In this document: one piece after another, positions 16,610 through 27,906 of the stretch
Position numbering within the stretch: position 1 is the stretch's first letter
How the letters are laid out: each line of letters starts with the position of its first letter
NCBI RefSeq assembly: GCF_003473485.1
Contig: NC_053045.1
Location: 1,328,501 to 1,392,500 of the forward strand
From: Medicago truncatula
Lineage: Eukaryota; Streptophyta; Magnoliopsida; Fabales; Fabaceae
Reading direction: 5' to 3'
Length of the DNA stretch: 64,000 bases
Program-made: the position numbers and the translations under genes
The notes under the pieces: model-generated
The model's database searches: none
What the model saw: the letters and a program-made list of their open reading frames with translations, nothing else
What the model was told of the DNA's origin: nothing

Positions 16610-16735
16610 AAACATAACAGCATTACTGAGAATATCCTCTAACTCTTCATTGATCATGAGTTCTTCTGTAATGGTCTGCAGTAAATGTCATTTGGCACTG
16701 CTTTTGTATTGTCAATTGTTGTAGCAACTAGGTAG
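16610..16735 (-). pseudogene. Unidentified gene fragment, copy 1
   Basis: Read on the minus strand a frame gives ITEELMINEELEDILSNA. A similar frame (SELMINRELEDILSHA) occurs at 20031-20160. Two copies that share protein-like words suggest a duplicated exon of an unrecognised gene. Both copies lie in flanks of the glycine-rich genes and contain stops. Confidence 0.35.
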
Positions 16736-16739
16736 GGGA

Positions 16740-16990
16740 CCATTTACTGAAAATGATTTTGTACATCAAGTGCTCTGGCAAACATGTGCCAATGTTCAAC
16801 ACAAAATATCTCATCATCCAACTAGTTCAATCATTTCAACACTTATTTGGTAAAGAAAAAATGACTTGTCCTATATTTCCATAGCATTTAAGATAAGTGG
16901 AGGGAAGTCTCTATGTGGGGCATCCAATGTGGACCCCTAAAAACTGGTCCAATGATAACCTGTTATAATGGATTTTAATTCTTTCAAAGT
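16740..16990. repeat. Orphan promoter/flank module of the glycine-rich family
   Basis: The words gtacatcaagtgctctggca and tggacccctaaaaactggtc recur beside other members (28.3, 33.35, 57.0 and 63.6 kb). Here no glycine-rich gene lies within 900 bases on the expected side, so this looks like the leftover upstream region of a lost copy. Confidence 0.5.
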
Positions 16991-17049
16991 GCACAATTTT
17001 TTAGAAACTAAAGCAAATAATTGTCTCCCATGTGTCTTACGCTTCAAAA

Positions 17050-17222
17050 TATTTAGGGTCATGCTAATAAGTTATAAGTCATAAGTTATCTTTAAGTGGT
17101 TACAAAAATAAGCTGAAAACACCTTATTGACATGTCATGAGCTGTTTCTATAAGCTCTCCAAATAGCCTAACAACAGCTTGTGTCAGTAGATAAGCTCAA
17201 ATAAGTCAATTCAAACACACCC
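17050..17222. mobile_element. Degenerate MITE-like repeat
   Basis: Contains repeated aataagctcaaa/ataagct words and ends ttcaaacacaccc. Similar wording fills 21740-22012 in the intron of another array member. It is a decayed non-autonomous element; the ends are not precise. Confidence 0.4.
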
Positions 17223-17613
17223 TTAACACAGATGAAATAGTTTATCTTTCCAAAAGAAAGAAAAAATTAGCCTGTTTCTGCTTCTTTATTGTCAGTAAAT
17301 AACTAAAATTTCTCTCTAGAACTTCAACCTTACAAGTCACAAGTTTAACATTTATATATTTGATCTAGCTACCCTTGGATAAACTATACTTTCTTTGTAT
17401 GGTAACTGCAGATTAAATTACAAAGACAATGTTCTATTTCTTTTACCCCAGCAACATGCAAAGATTCATACATCTATTCATACTACCATTTCTTAATAAA
17501 ATTATGGATGAGATTATAGCACTAAGGTGGAGGACACAAACTAATTAACAAGCAAACATGTTCTTAATTGTGGCATAACATGATACTTAACTACTGGAAG
17601 TGAAACAAGGTAA

Positions 17614-18483
17614 TTAAAGCCAAAAGATTACACATAAAATAAATGTTGAGAAACAAAAATAAGTCCCTGCATAAAATGATGCTGCAGAATTATGAGAATG
17701 ACGTGGCCCGTGATTGATGCTTTCTTCGCCGACAACTCCAGCAGTAGTTCCACCGACGACAACTCCAGCAGCAGCTCCAGCCCCTCTTCCTATACCGAAT
17801 CCTCCTCCTCGTCCCCCTCCTCCCTTCCCACCGCCTCCTTTTCTTACAGTAACAGATAGTTCATGTTTGTGCTCATTAATACGTTCCATAAACACAACTT
17901 TGTGATTCACCCTTGTAGAGACTCCTTTGTTTCCATTTCCATCTATGTTCCCTATCATTGATTAACACAAGTATAGAAGCAAAAGTGAAAAAAAAAAATT
18001 ATGCTTACAAATGTCTTAGAATTTACGTTGAGTCTAACTCAATCCTACAGAATCGGATTATAAAGTGAGGGAAGTCTCCTCAGTCCTCACACCCATGATT
18101 GGACATCTGGAGTGCAACCTAAGCGATCCGATAGTAGATGATCAACAGAACTTGTTTTGTTACCATCTTAGAATATGGGATGTGCATAACTCAACCGTGT
18201 AAAACCGGCTTGTAAGGTGAGGATGTCTCCCCCCAGTCCCACTTATAAACTCCATTTTAGTCATATCTCATTCAACATGTGACTATTAACAAAATTTGTG
18301 AAAAATTAAGTTTGTGCTTATTTGAAAAGTTAAAGAAATTTTACCAATAAGCTCATGTGCTTGTTCATTGCTTTGGATAATGCTTTTGCCTTCTGAAGTA
18401 AAATTCATATTGAAATCTTCATTTGATATGGCTACAACACCTGAAATGAACAGTAGAAAAGTTGCAAGAAATACTACCTTCAT
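17614..18483 (-). CDS. Secreted glycine-rich protein, array member 1
   Basis: Exon 1 is 18483-18345 and exon 2 is 17951-17614, with a 393-base phase-1 intron; 158 residues. Signal peptide MKVVFLATFLLFISGVVA, then an acidic spacer with NEQAHELIG at the splice. Exon 2 starts NIDGNGNKGVSTR, passes INEHKHELSVTVRKGGGG, then a Gly-rich run with alternating G/R/A/V, and ends in a hydrophobic tail TFILCVIFWL preceded by small residues. Export through the ER is predicted and GPI anchoring is plausible. The 3' flank is shared with the other members. The intron contains a dispersed repeat with the words aaccggcttgtaaggtgagg. The family is lineage-specific as far as I can tell; function unknown. Confidence 0.85.
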
Positions 18484-20030
18484 GTTAGAACTAAGGGGTT
18501 GGCAAAGGGAGTGGTGATTCTTTGCAAACTATTAGGATTTAAGTGTGAAGCAAAAGGGTGAGAAAACGTGGAGGGTGAGGAAAAGTATGAAAGTGGAGAC
18601 AGAATGAGTAGAAAATGACTTGCCCTATATGTCCATAGCATTTATGATAAGGGGAGGAAATCTCTGTGGGGCACTAATGTGGACCTCTAAGTTACATGCC
18701 AAAGTACTTTAGCATTTCTTTCAATTTGTTTGTTTCCCATGTAAGTCCCTTAAGTTTCAAAACATTTACACCATTGATATTCATGAGTTTTTATTAAAAT
18801 CCTATGTGTCTTGTGGAGGTTTTTGACCTGTATAATCTTCAACCAAGAAAACCTAGAGAATTCTTTCCTCCTAATCAAAAACTTTCTTTTTATTCCTTTC
18901 TAATTTTAACTTGAAACTTCATCATGTCCTCGTTGTTACAACCTGGTAGTTTGGATGCGAGGACATTTCATGTGGTATCCTGGTCCCAAATCTCCTCACT
19001 TTCCCCTCCCCATGTGAGTTGGCCACTAGGCTAATAACAACAACAAAAAAAACTTGAAACTTCATCCAAAAGTTTGTGTTTCGCATGCGTGTACCTTCTT
19101 GCACTATCATTTGTTGGCCTGCTGTCATTAATGGAATCTAGTGTAATGGTATCACTTATCAGCAGGATCCATGTTACTGAACTCGTTTTATTTTGCGATG
19201 AATTGTGGTAATTCATTCACAGCATATGTTGCACCCTCTAGAACTTGAATTATAGAGACAAATCAGTTCCACTAACTTTAAAAATGCTAAAAATGTGATC
19301 CTAAAATGCTACAAAGCAGATTGTGGTATAGTACTAACTTTAACATTGTTTACACTAGCATCATTATAATTAGTTACACTAAAATGTGATCCTTTGAGAT
19401 AGTAGAGGCCATCAACAAGTTAATTGGTGTTCAAATATAATATCCAATATGTTTGTCTAGAATGTGAACTGCACTTGTTAACAGAATGTTTGCCTATTGA
19501 TTTATCTGCTGTAGTAAAACAAACCTGTTCAATGCTCTCGAGCTGTTCTTGAGTGAATAGAGTGTCATCAGATCCCAAGGAAGAATTGTTTCTTGCCATT
19601 GTTGATAAAGATGATACTCTCAAATTGAGCTCGTGATAATACCATAACATTACAAGATGAAAGAAAGTTATGAATGATACTCTATTGACTGAATGAAGGT
19701 TAATTATAATAAGTGATATCAGGTTCCAAATTTAAACATAGATCAATTGGTAAGGAAAGGAATAACTAACAATAACTAACCCTCAACTAACACATAAAAT
19801 AAAGTAACGGAACTAACTAACATAGTTAACTAACATATATAACTAATAATGATCAAGAGTTATCCTACTTTTCTAATGTTAACAAAACAACAGATCTATT
19901 AGTCGTGACTCGTTTCATATTAGACCCTATTGACTGCTTTGCTTGGTACTTATTTGATCGTCTTCGTCTTTCAGGCTCAACTCAGGTTCAAGCCATTGAT
20001 CAAAACTAGAAGGGTAAATACATATAAAAG
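18484..20030. other. Intergenic between array members 1 and 2
   Basis: A promoter-module echo lies near 18660-18690 (gtggggcactaatgtggac). The rest is AT-rich. Open frames at 18922-19128 and 19420-19650 (minus) have no recognisable domain. Confidence 0.5.
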
Positions 20031-20820
20031 CATGACTGAGAATATCCTCTAACTCTCTATTGATCATGAGTTCTGAAGTTGTATTTGTAATTCTCTGCAA
20101 TAAATGTCAACTGTTGAAGCAACTAGTTCATTTTGGCACTACTTTATTGTCAAGAGTAACCAAAGGATGTCTTTGTTCTCTAACCAACCTCATGACTGTT
20201 TCATTGACAGAAAGTGAAATAGGAAAATGTGACACAGTTTCATTTTCTGCAAATGACTTTGTTACTTCTACTGTTCGGACAAATGACTTTCTCCAATATC
20301 ATTGATGGCCCCATCATTTTGCTATGGAGGAATACAGAGACAGTTGCATATTGTATTTAAGGCACATTTATGTTGTAAGTTGATCCTCCTAAAACAGACT
20401 TGAATCCATTCTATTTGTGCTTCAAATGTTGATGGACTGCTAGAGCTTGAAACATTGACTAAAGGATTAGGAAAATGGCTTAAAAAACTGTTCACCACAA
20501 AAAAATTCAAACGAATTTCCAAAGCTTGAACTATCTTTGAGCTTTATGTTTTGATCTTAAGCTCTCTAGCGTGTCCTATGAACCAATACTCCTGCAAGTG
20601 CAAGTGCAACCTGGCTAAAATGAGAAGCAACTAGGAGAGCAAGATTGCCAAAAAAGCAAAGAAAAATGCACCAGTTCCTAAGACGAGGAAATAGCAGTTG
20701 TTCTTTTTTGGGGGATGGTGGAGTCCCTAGGCCTATGGTGTGAAAAGTTCTGAGGAGGCCAACCTGTTTTCGTTCGTTTGTATTCTTATTTCTCACTTTG
20801 AATTTTTATAATCCAGCAAG
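20031..20820 (-). pseudogene. Unidentified gene remnant, copy 2 with extra exons
   Basis: Minus-strand frames near 20160-20290 read VEVTKSFAENETVSHFPI and VMRLVREQRHPLVTLDNK, which look like genuine coding sequence. They are followed by stops and then SELMINRELEDILSHA, which is shared with 16610-16735. A hydrophobic stretch (GTGAFFFAFLAIL) is read near 20640-20700. I do not recognise the protein. It appears broken and was duplicated together with array members 1 and 2. Confidence 0.35.
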
Positions 20821-21174
20821 CTGAATGCATAGTAAAAAGATTTAACATAGATAAAACAGTTTATCTTGCCAAAACAAAGTAAACATTGTCAGTAAATAAC
20901 CAAATGTTCTCTCTAGAATTTCAACCTCAAAAGTCACACGTTCAAACTTAACATATATTTGCAGAGATTTATACATATAATCACACTACATTTCTAAATG
21001 ATACCATCGATGACATTATAAATTGATAGCATTCCGGCAGAGGACACAAACTATAATCAACAAGCAAACATGTTTTTAATTGTGACCAGCGTATACATTA
21101 AACATAGTATTAATGTAGGCCTATACAAAAGCTACATAACATGATACTAAACTAGTGGAAGTGAAACAATGTAA

Positions 21175-22223
21175 TTAAAGCCAAAAGCTCAAACATAAAA
21201 GAAATGTTGAGACACAAACATAAGGCCCTGCAGATAATGATGGTGCAGAACTATTGGAGCGATGACTCCCGTGATAGGCGGTTGACCCGCCAATAACTCC
21301 AGCACCGATAATTCCAGCACCTGCTCCGGCCCCCACTCCTCTGCCTATTCCTCTTCCCCTTCCTCCTGCTCCCCTTCCTCCTCCTCCCCCTCCTCCCTTC
21401 CCACCTCCTCCTTTTCTTATGGTAACAGATAGTTCATGTTTGTGTTCATTACTTTCCATCATCGCAACTCTGTGGTTCAACCTAGTAGAGACTTCTATGT
21501 TTCCATTTCCATCTAAGCTTCCTATCATTGAATAGCACAAGTATAAAAAAGTAAAAAAGAAGAAAAAAACAAGCATGCTTACAAATGTCTTAGAATTTGG
21601 GTTGAGTCTGACCCGATCCTATGACTCGATCCTACAAAACTACTAGACAACCAAGGCATGGCCTGGTTAACCCGATAGCATGTGGTTCAATATATCTTAG
21701 ATAGACTTCTATGCAATATTATATTTGGATTGAGACTAACTCAAGCCCTCTTTGGGGAAAAACTTATTTTGCCTTATAACAAAAGCGCTTATGAATAAAC
21801 TATTTCTATAATACCATATAAAATAAAGTCATATTATTTTTGAATAATCTATAAGCTGCTTTCATAAACTATCCAAGAGAGCTTATGGAAATAAACTGAA
21901 AACAACTTATGAACATGTCATAAGATGTTTTCATAAGTTCTCCTAAACAGTGTCACAAGTGTTTAAAACACTAGATAAAATCAAATAAGCTAATCCAAAT
22001 ACGCTCTCAATCCTACAAAACTGACTTGTAAGGTGAGAGATACATCATTTTCAAGCAAATATCTCATTCAATTTCACAAAATTTATGAAAAATTAAGTTT
22101 GGGCTTGTTAGAAACTGTACCATTAAGTTCATGTGGTTGTTTGGAATTGAAATCTTGTTCATTTGATATGGCTAGAGCTCTTGAAATGATGAGAAGGAAA
22201 GTTGCAAGAAGCATAAGCTTCAT
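21175..22223 (-). CDS. Secreted glycine-rich protein, array member 2
   Basis: Exon 1 22223-22121, exon 2 21521-21175, phase-1 intron of 599 bases; 149 residues. Signal peptide MKLMLLATFLLIISRALA, short spacer SNEQDFNSKQPHELNG, then SLDGNGNIEVSTRLNHR, MESNEHKHELSVTIRKGGGG, a long G/R/A-rich stretch and the tail CVSTFLLCLSFWL. The ATG is chosen because the signal peptide starts there as in its relatives. The intron contains a MITE-like repeat (21740-22012). Closest relative is member 3, with shared upstream sequence (tctatactctttcctttttg), indicating a recent tandem duplication later separated by transposon insertions at 22.6-24.8 kb. Confidence 0.87.
21740..22012. mobile_element. MITE-like repeat in the intron of array member 2
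   Basis: Left part ggggaaaaacttattttg is loosely inverted against the right part aataagctaatccaaatac. It is non-coding and resembles 17050-17222. It accounts for most of the larger size of this intron. Confidence 0.4.
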
Positions 22224-22608
22224 GTTAGGGTTGACAAAGGAATTCTTTGCAAATAATTGGGATTTGAACAATTTTCCAGATTGTTTGGAAAGAGTTGAAT
22301 AGTTATGTTTGATGAATAAAAGGGGGTGAGAAATTAAGAAGATGAAGGGTGTGGGAAAAGTAATAGTTATGCACGGGGAGAAGAAAATAAGAAGAAAAAA
22401 TGGATCATGCAATTTCAGAGAAAGAAAGGGGAAGAAATCTATACTCTTTCCTTTTTGGTTGAAAAAGTCTACGCTCAATATGGTAAGGTAAAGTGGTGGT
22501 ATCCTATGTGCACTATGACCAAGGCTACAATAAAGGGATGACAAAATGAGCGGCCGAGAAATGATATTTTTATGTAAGTGACAACTTTCTCTCTAATACC
22601 GTAGAGCT

Positions 22609-23276
22609 GTCAAAACAGGCGGCCCTAGCGGGCTTCGGGCTTTAGAGGGCCGGCCCAAAAAGCCCGGTTGATAAAACGGGCTTGAAATATACTACCCGAG
22701 CCCGGCCCTACACGGGCCGCGGGCTAAACGGACCGGCCCGTATTAAAAATTATATATTTTTTTATTTTAAAAAAATACTATAAAACACTACTATAATTTT
22801 TTTATAAATAATATTTTTAATATGTTTAAATAATGTCTAGCACAAAAGTAAATTGTAAACATTTTCGTACAAACGTCGTAAACTAAAACGACGAGAAAAA
22901 TGATTTTAAATAAATTAGATATGTTATGGTTATAGATATTTATATATTCGATCTTTAAAACTATAAATAACGAAATGAATAAATATAATTTTATATTACA
23001 TTTATATTTGTGTTAATTAATTGAATTTTCACTTTTGTTTTTTACTTTGATAATCAACTAAGTAAATAATTATTTGAAAAATATATATAATTTATAGAAA
23101 TTTTTTTTTGTTATGCGGGCTACCCGCGGCCCATTCGAGCTGGCCCTAACGGGTACCGAGCTTTTAAGGGCCGGGCTAAAAAGCCCTATTAAAATTTGGG
23201 CTCAATATTTTAGGCCCAGGCCCTATATTTATTCGGGCTAAACGGGCCGGCCCATACGGGCCGGCCCGTTTTGACA
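22609..23276. mobile_element. GC-rich-ended MITE
   Basis: The ends tgtcaaaacaggcggcc and the complement of ggccggcccgttttgaca form inverted repeats rich in gggccggccc. The interior is AT-rich and non-coding. The ends resemble hAT MITEs, but no target duplication was found, so the exact termini may be shifted by a few bases. Confidence 0.65.
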
Positions 23277-23293
23277 ATCAATGTTTTATTTTA

Positions 23294-24818
23294 AGCTTAA
23301 TTGCACTTTTGACCCCCTATGGTTCAAGAAGTTGCGATTTTTGCCCCCTAACTAATTAAAATACAAAACAGCCACGTATGTATTGAAGCTTTGACAGTTT
23401 TGGCCCTAGACCAATTTTGACTCGGTCAACACTGACGTGACTCGTGTGTTTTGTTTTAATTAAAAATAAATAAAAAAAGCTCCATATAAATTAAAGAATT
23501 AAATAAATGAAAAAACAACAAATAATTAAAAAAATAAAAAAGAAAGAAAAAAAGGATGGAAATCGTGTTCCAAAATATGATTCTCCCTTTTCTTCCTCTC
23601 ATCTCTCTCTAAAAAACTAATTCCCTCTCTCCAAAACCCTTTGTTCCAAAATCTTGAAGTTTTCTGCCACTGCTTCATCACCACCATGGATTTGCTTCGA
23701 TTGAATCTCTCTCGTATTTGAATTGTAACCAGAAACATGAGGAAGTAAAGTGGCATTCTAATTTTTCAAACACGGGTAAACTAGTTGTAGCATTCAGGAA
23801 ATATAAATAGAAACTATCATTATACTTTTAATAATGTAAACATTATGTGATTGGTCTGATTTTATTTGTAGATCATCAAATTGATAATACAGGGAATTCT
23901 TATTCATGCATTCAAGGTAACTTGTAGGAGTTATTGTGTTTCAGATGAGGAGTTTTAAAACACTTTTTAACTAATTCAAGAATAAATATTCATACTATTA
24001 AAGATTATTGAGATATTCTTGCATTATTCATGCTGACACTGATAATATTGCATTTATAACTGCAAATTAACAAATAACTGAATAGTTTATAATAAATATA
24101 CATATAGGAAACGACAGAGTAAGGGAGGAAAAAAAGAATTTATATGATAAATATATCAGGCTATTGGATTGGTAGGGAACAATGGAGGTGTAATTCTTAT
24201 TCAAGTTATGTAAAAGCAACATGCAACTAATATAATTGCCTTGTTTTGTGCCCTTTATATATGTCAAAGTGCATGTGATATGTTCATTTTTCTTTTGATA
24301 AAAACGAAACTTTCGTTTCGTTCAATAGGACATTATTTCATTATCGTGCTTGCATTGAGCTACTCATCCTTTTTCCACTTTTCCATGCTTTTGTCAATGG
24401 AGCAGGTTATTGAATCAGTGTTTTAGAGAGAGATGAGAGGAAGAAGAGTTAGAATCAGATTTTAGAACACAATTTCATTCCTTTTTTTCTTTCTTTTTTA
24501 TTTTTTTAATCATTTGTTGTTTTTTTTTCATTTATTTAATTCTTTAATTTATATGTGGCTTTTATTTTTATTTTTAATTAAAACAATACATGTGGCGCCT
24601 TTGAAGTGCCACGTCAGCGTTGACTGAGTCAAAATTGGTCTAGGGGGCCAAAACTGCCAAAGATCCAATACATAGGAGGCTATTTTGTATTTCAATTAGT
24701 TAAGGGGCCAAAACTGCCAAAGATCCAATACATAGGGGGTTGTTTTCTATTTCAATTAGTTAGGGGTCCAAAATCGCAACTTCTTGAAACATAGGGGGGC
24801 CAAAAGTGCATTTAAGCC
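23294..24818. mobile_element. Mutator-like element with very long inverted ends
   Basis: 1525 bases with inverted ends of more than 300 bases (left starts agcttaattgcacttttg, right ends caaaagtgcatttaagcc). It is flanked by the perfect 9-base duplication tttatttta at 23285-23293 and 24819-24827, which is diagnostic of Mutator-like insertion. The right end holds an internal 60-base tandem duplication (about 24644-24763). No transposase is seen. The middle (about 23620-24420) has no recognised gene. Confidence 0.85.
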
Positions 24819-25003
24819 TTTATTTTATTTCTCTATTGTTTTGGTTTTCGTGTCAATACTTACTTTTTCTTTGTAAATCTATGGTTGTCACATAAGTTGC
24901 GAATAAAATAATTGTTCAAATAACACAACACCGCTCCCTTATTAATTCGTCTAAAAAAGTGGAAAGTCCTGGTGATGCTGACTTAGCTGGTAAAAATATT
25001 ATA

Positions 25004-25134
25004 CTCCTTCCGGTCATTATTAGAATAAACAATTGAATTTTTAGATTCATTGAATAATTGATGTATTTTGTTATAAATATAGACCAGATACATCACTTAC
25101 ACAATGAATCTAAAAAGTTAATGACCGAAGGGAG
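25004..25134. mobile_element. Short Stowaway-type MITE
   Basis: 131 bases with inverted ends (ctccttccggtcatta left, taatgaccgaagggag right, one unpaired base) bounded by TA on both sides. Inner arms (tagattcattgaata / aatgaatcta) also pair, so the element can fold into a hairpin. Confidence 0.72.

Positions 25135-25136
<2 letters not shown>

Positions 25137-25171
<35 letters not shown>
25137..25171. repeat. (TA)n microsatellite
   Basis: Uninterrupted TA dinucleotide run directly to the right of the Stowaway MITE. Confidence 0.9.
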
Positions 25172-25174
<3 letters not shown>

Positions 25175-25828
25175 ATCGACTTTTGAACCTGAGACATCCC
25201 ATTTACCCACGTTTAAAAATGTTAGATTTGGCAAGATTGTGCCTACATGAAAGTTGTTGATTGTGCAACTTTATCCAGGTGACATTGATGTGGCAAATCT
25301 ATTAATTTAAAAAGAAATTAAAAAATCATAAAATATCAAGAATGAAGTTAAGTGAACCTTCTCTCTATAAATTTTTTTTCTCTAAAACAAACCTCTCTTC
25401 CTGGGACTGGGTTTCTTTTAGTTGGTTTGTGGCTCGTCCGTCATTGCTACTCTTCAGATTTGCTTTATTCTTGACCCGATTGAACTTGGGAGGAGGTTTT
25501 GCTTTCTGTTTTCGATTTGGGTATCTTTTTCGTCACGTTTTGCTAGTTGATGTTGATCTATGTCGCTCTGTATTAAATATTTTTTGAATTTTTTAACTTG
25601 AAACTTAATCCAAAAGTTTGTGATTCTCATCATTTTACTTTATCCTTTGTTGTGTTTTGACATATATACTCTTAATTTACAGATATATTTATACATCTAA
25701 TCACACTACATTTCGACATCATACTATGGATGACACTCAAACAGAGACAAGCAAACATGTTTTTAATGCTAGGCCTATACAAAAGCTACATAACACGATA
25801 CTAAACTAGTGGAAGTGAAACAATATGA
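25172..25828. other. 3' flank of array member 3
   Basis: The right half repeats the conserved 3' flank of the array (taggcctatacaaaagctac). The 81-codon frame at 25342-25587 has no recognisable domain. Confidence 0.45.
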
Positions 25829-26215
25829 TTATAACCAAAAGCTCAAACATAAAATAAATGTTGAGACACAAACATAAGGCCCTGCAGATAATGATGATGC
25901 AGAACTATTGGAGTGATGACTCCTGTCATAGGTGGTTGACCCGCCGATAACTCCAGCACCGATAACTCCACCACCCACTCCTCTGCCTATTCCTCTGCCT
26001 ATTCCTCCTCCTTTTCTTATGGTAACAGATAGTTCATGTTTGTGTTCATTACTTTCCATCATCACAACTCCGCGGTTCAACCTAGTAGAGACTTGTATGT
26101 TTCCATTTCCATTAAGTTCATGTGCTTGTTTGGTATTGAAATCTTGTTCATTTGATATGTTGGCTAGAGCTGTTGAAATGATGAGAAGGAAAGTTGAAAG
26201 AAGCATAAGCTTCAT
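25829..26215 (-). CDS. Secreted glycine-rich protein, array member 3, intronless
   Basis: A single 128-residue exon. Signal peptide MKLMLLSTFLLIISTALA, spacer NEQDFNTKQAHELNG, then directly NGNIQVSTRLNRG, NEHKHELSVTIRKGGG, a shortened Gly/Arg/Val region and the tail VCVSTFILCLSFWL. It is nearly the same protein as member 2, but the intron is missing together with the five residues that begin exon 2 in relatives. The join sits at a short repeated aatgg/gatgg word, so a genomic deletion rather than reverse transcription removed the intron. The reading frame is open and the tail is intact, so it could be functional. Confidence 0.85.
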   Translation of the reverse strand: MKLMLLSTFLLIISTALANISNEQDFNTKQAHELNGNGNIQVSTRLNRGVVMMESNEHKHELSVTIRKGGGIGRGIGRGVGGGVIGAGVIGGSTTYDRSHHSNSSASSLSAGPYVCVSTFILCLSFWL

Positions 26216-26761
26216 GTTAGTGTTTGCAAAGAATTGGGATTTGAGATTGTTTGGAAAGAGCTTAATAGTTATGTTTGATGAATTAAAGGGTGTGGGAAAA
26301 GTAATATATATATATATAAGAAGATTGTTGAATGAATGTGTCCATGCAATTTCAGATTAAGAAAGGAGAAGAAATCTATACTCTTTCCTTTTTGGTTGAA
26401 AAATTCTACGCTTGATAGATATTGTATATGTCGACCAAGGTATGACAAAATGAGCCGCCGCGTATAGTTATTAAAATAGAGTGGAATGTGGAGCGTAGTC
26501 TTTGATTAGATGAATGATTAACAAGGATTGCATCTACCTGACTCTTTCTGACTGCAATTTTTTGCACGATACAGCAAATCCATTAATTTGGAAAACAAAT
26601 TAAAAAGTTAGAAAATAATTGTTTAAAAAATTTAAATTTAAATTAAGAGAACATACAATTCAGCACCACGTGGCAAAAGTGCTCAATCAACAACTATCAT
26701 GTAGGGGACAATGTGCCAGCTATTAAATGGGTCTAGTCTAACTATACTTAGAATTTTAAAA

Positions 26762-27906
26762 AAATTTAGATTGTGAAAAAATAAGAGGTCTTTTTACACA
26801 AGAGGTCAAGCGGGGAGTCTGGGATTGTGATAGTTACAATATCCTAGGTTCAGATGGTGTAAACTTTGGGTTCATAAAGAATATTTGGGAGGACTTAATA
26901 TTTGACTTTATGTGTTTCCTTAATGAATTCCACTTTAACAGTAAATTGGTTTGTAGTTCTAGCTGCACTTTCATAGCCTTGATTTCCAAGGTGGGCAGTC
27001 CTCATAAGCAATCAAAGTTTCGCCCAATCTCCCTTATCAGTTATACATATAAATTTTGGCAAAAGTTCTGGAAAATAGACTCCGATTATTCATTGATAGT
27101 GTCATTTCTAGGAGTGGCAAACATACTCATACCCACGAGTACCCGTGGGTAAAATCCGTCACCGACACGGGACGGGTAGCTAAACGGATATCCACAGGTA
27201 TAATAAACGGGTATTTGACTACCCATTATTATATGGACACGAACATATATTTGATTTGTATCCATACCCACGGTACCCATACCCGATAATAAATTAAGTA
27301 AATTACTAGAATATCCTTATATATCTTATCCTATTACTTAAAGTTGTTACCTTATTGAAGGAAATTTTGCTGCCCACCTAAGATTCCTCGTTAATAACCT
27401 ATTTTTAATTTAAATTTTTTTTAATTCATCTTATTAAGTTTAATGTTTCCACTTCATTCATATCATAAAACATATCATATGGATTATGTAAGAATCATGA
27501 ATTTTCTATGGATTATATATGGTTTATGAAATTTTGAATGGATTATGTATGGATGTTTAAAAATTGAAGTTTTTTGGTAATTAAAAAAAGTTATTATTTG
27601 TACAAAAAAATAAATAAATTAAAAAATCCATGGATACCTCAATACCCATGTGTACCCGCATAGCGGGTACCCACGAGGATGCGGGACGGGCACGGGTAAC
27701 ATATTTATCCAACGGGGTGGGGACGGGTATCATACTATGAGTACCCATTGACATCCCTAGTCATTTCTGAAGCTCAATCGACCTTTATAAAGAGTAGACA
27801 AATTTTAGACGTTATTGTTATTGCCAATGAGGTGGTGGATGATGCTAAGAAATTGAAAAATGAGCTAATTATGTTCAAGGTTGATTTTAGAAGGCTTATG
27901 ATTCCA
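26762..27906 (+). pseudogene. LINE reverse-transcriptase remnant, split by a MITE
   Basis: Left part (26762-27108) reads VWDCDSYNILGSDGVNFGFI, then FMCFLNEFH, FIALISKVGSP and KFRPISLIS, the standard fingers/palm segment of plant L1-type reverse transcriptases. The right part (27768-27906) continues with VVDDAKKLKNELIMFKVDF. The segment between is the hAT MITE at 27109-27759. Frame changes and stops occur, so it is inactive. Confidence 0.82.
27109..27759. mobile_element. hAT-type MITE inserted in a LINE
   Basis: 651 bases, ends taggagtggcaaac and the complement of gacatcccta. Flanked by the perfect 8-base duplication gtcatttc (27101-27108 and 27760-27767). The ends are rich in gtaccc/gggta words. 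Non-coding. Confidence 0.88.

Noticed and set aside
17714..17905. Proline-rich open frames opposite each glycine-rich gene (also 32707-32970, 44396-44599, 48954-49244, 56459-56725 on the plus strand)
   Set aside because: Glycine codons GGN read as NCC/CCN on the other strand, so long antisense proline frames are automatic. They lack signal peptides, shared starts and shared ends.
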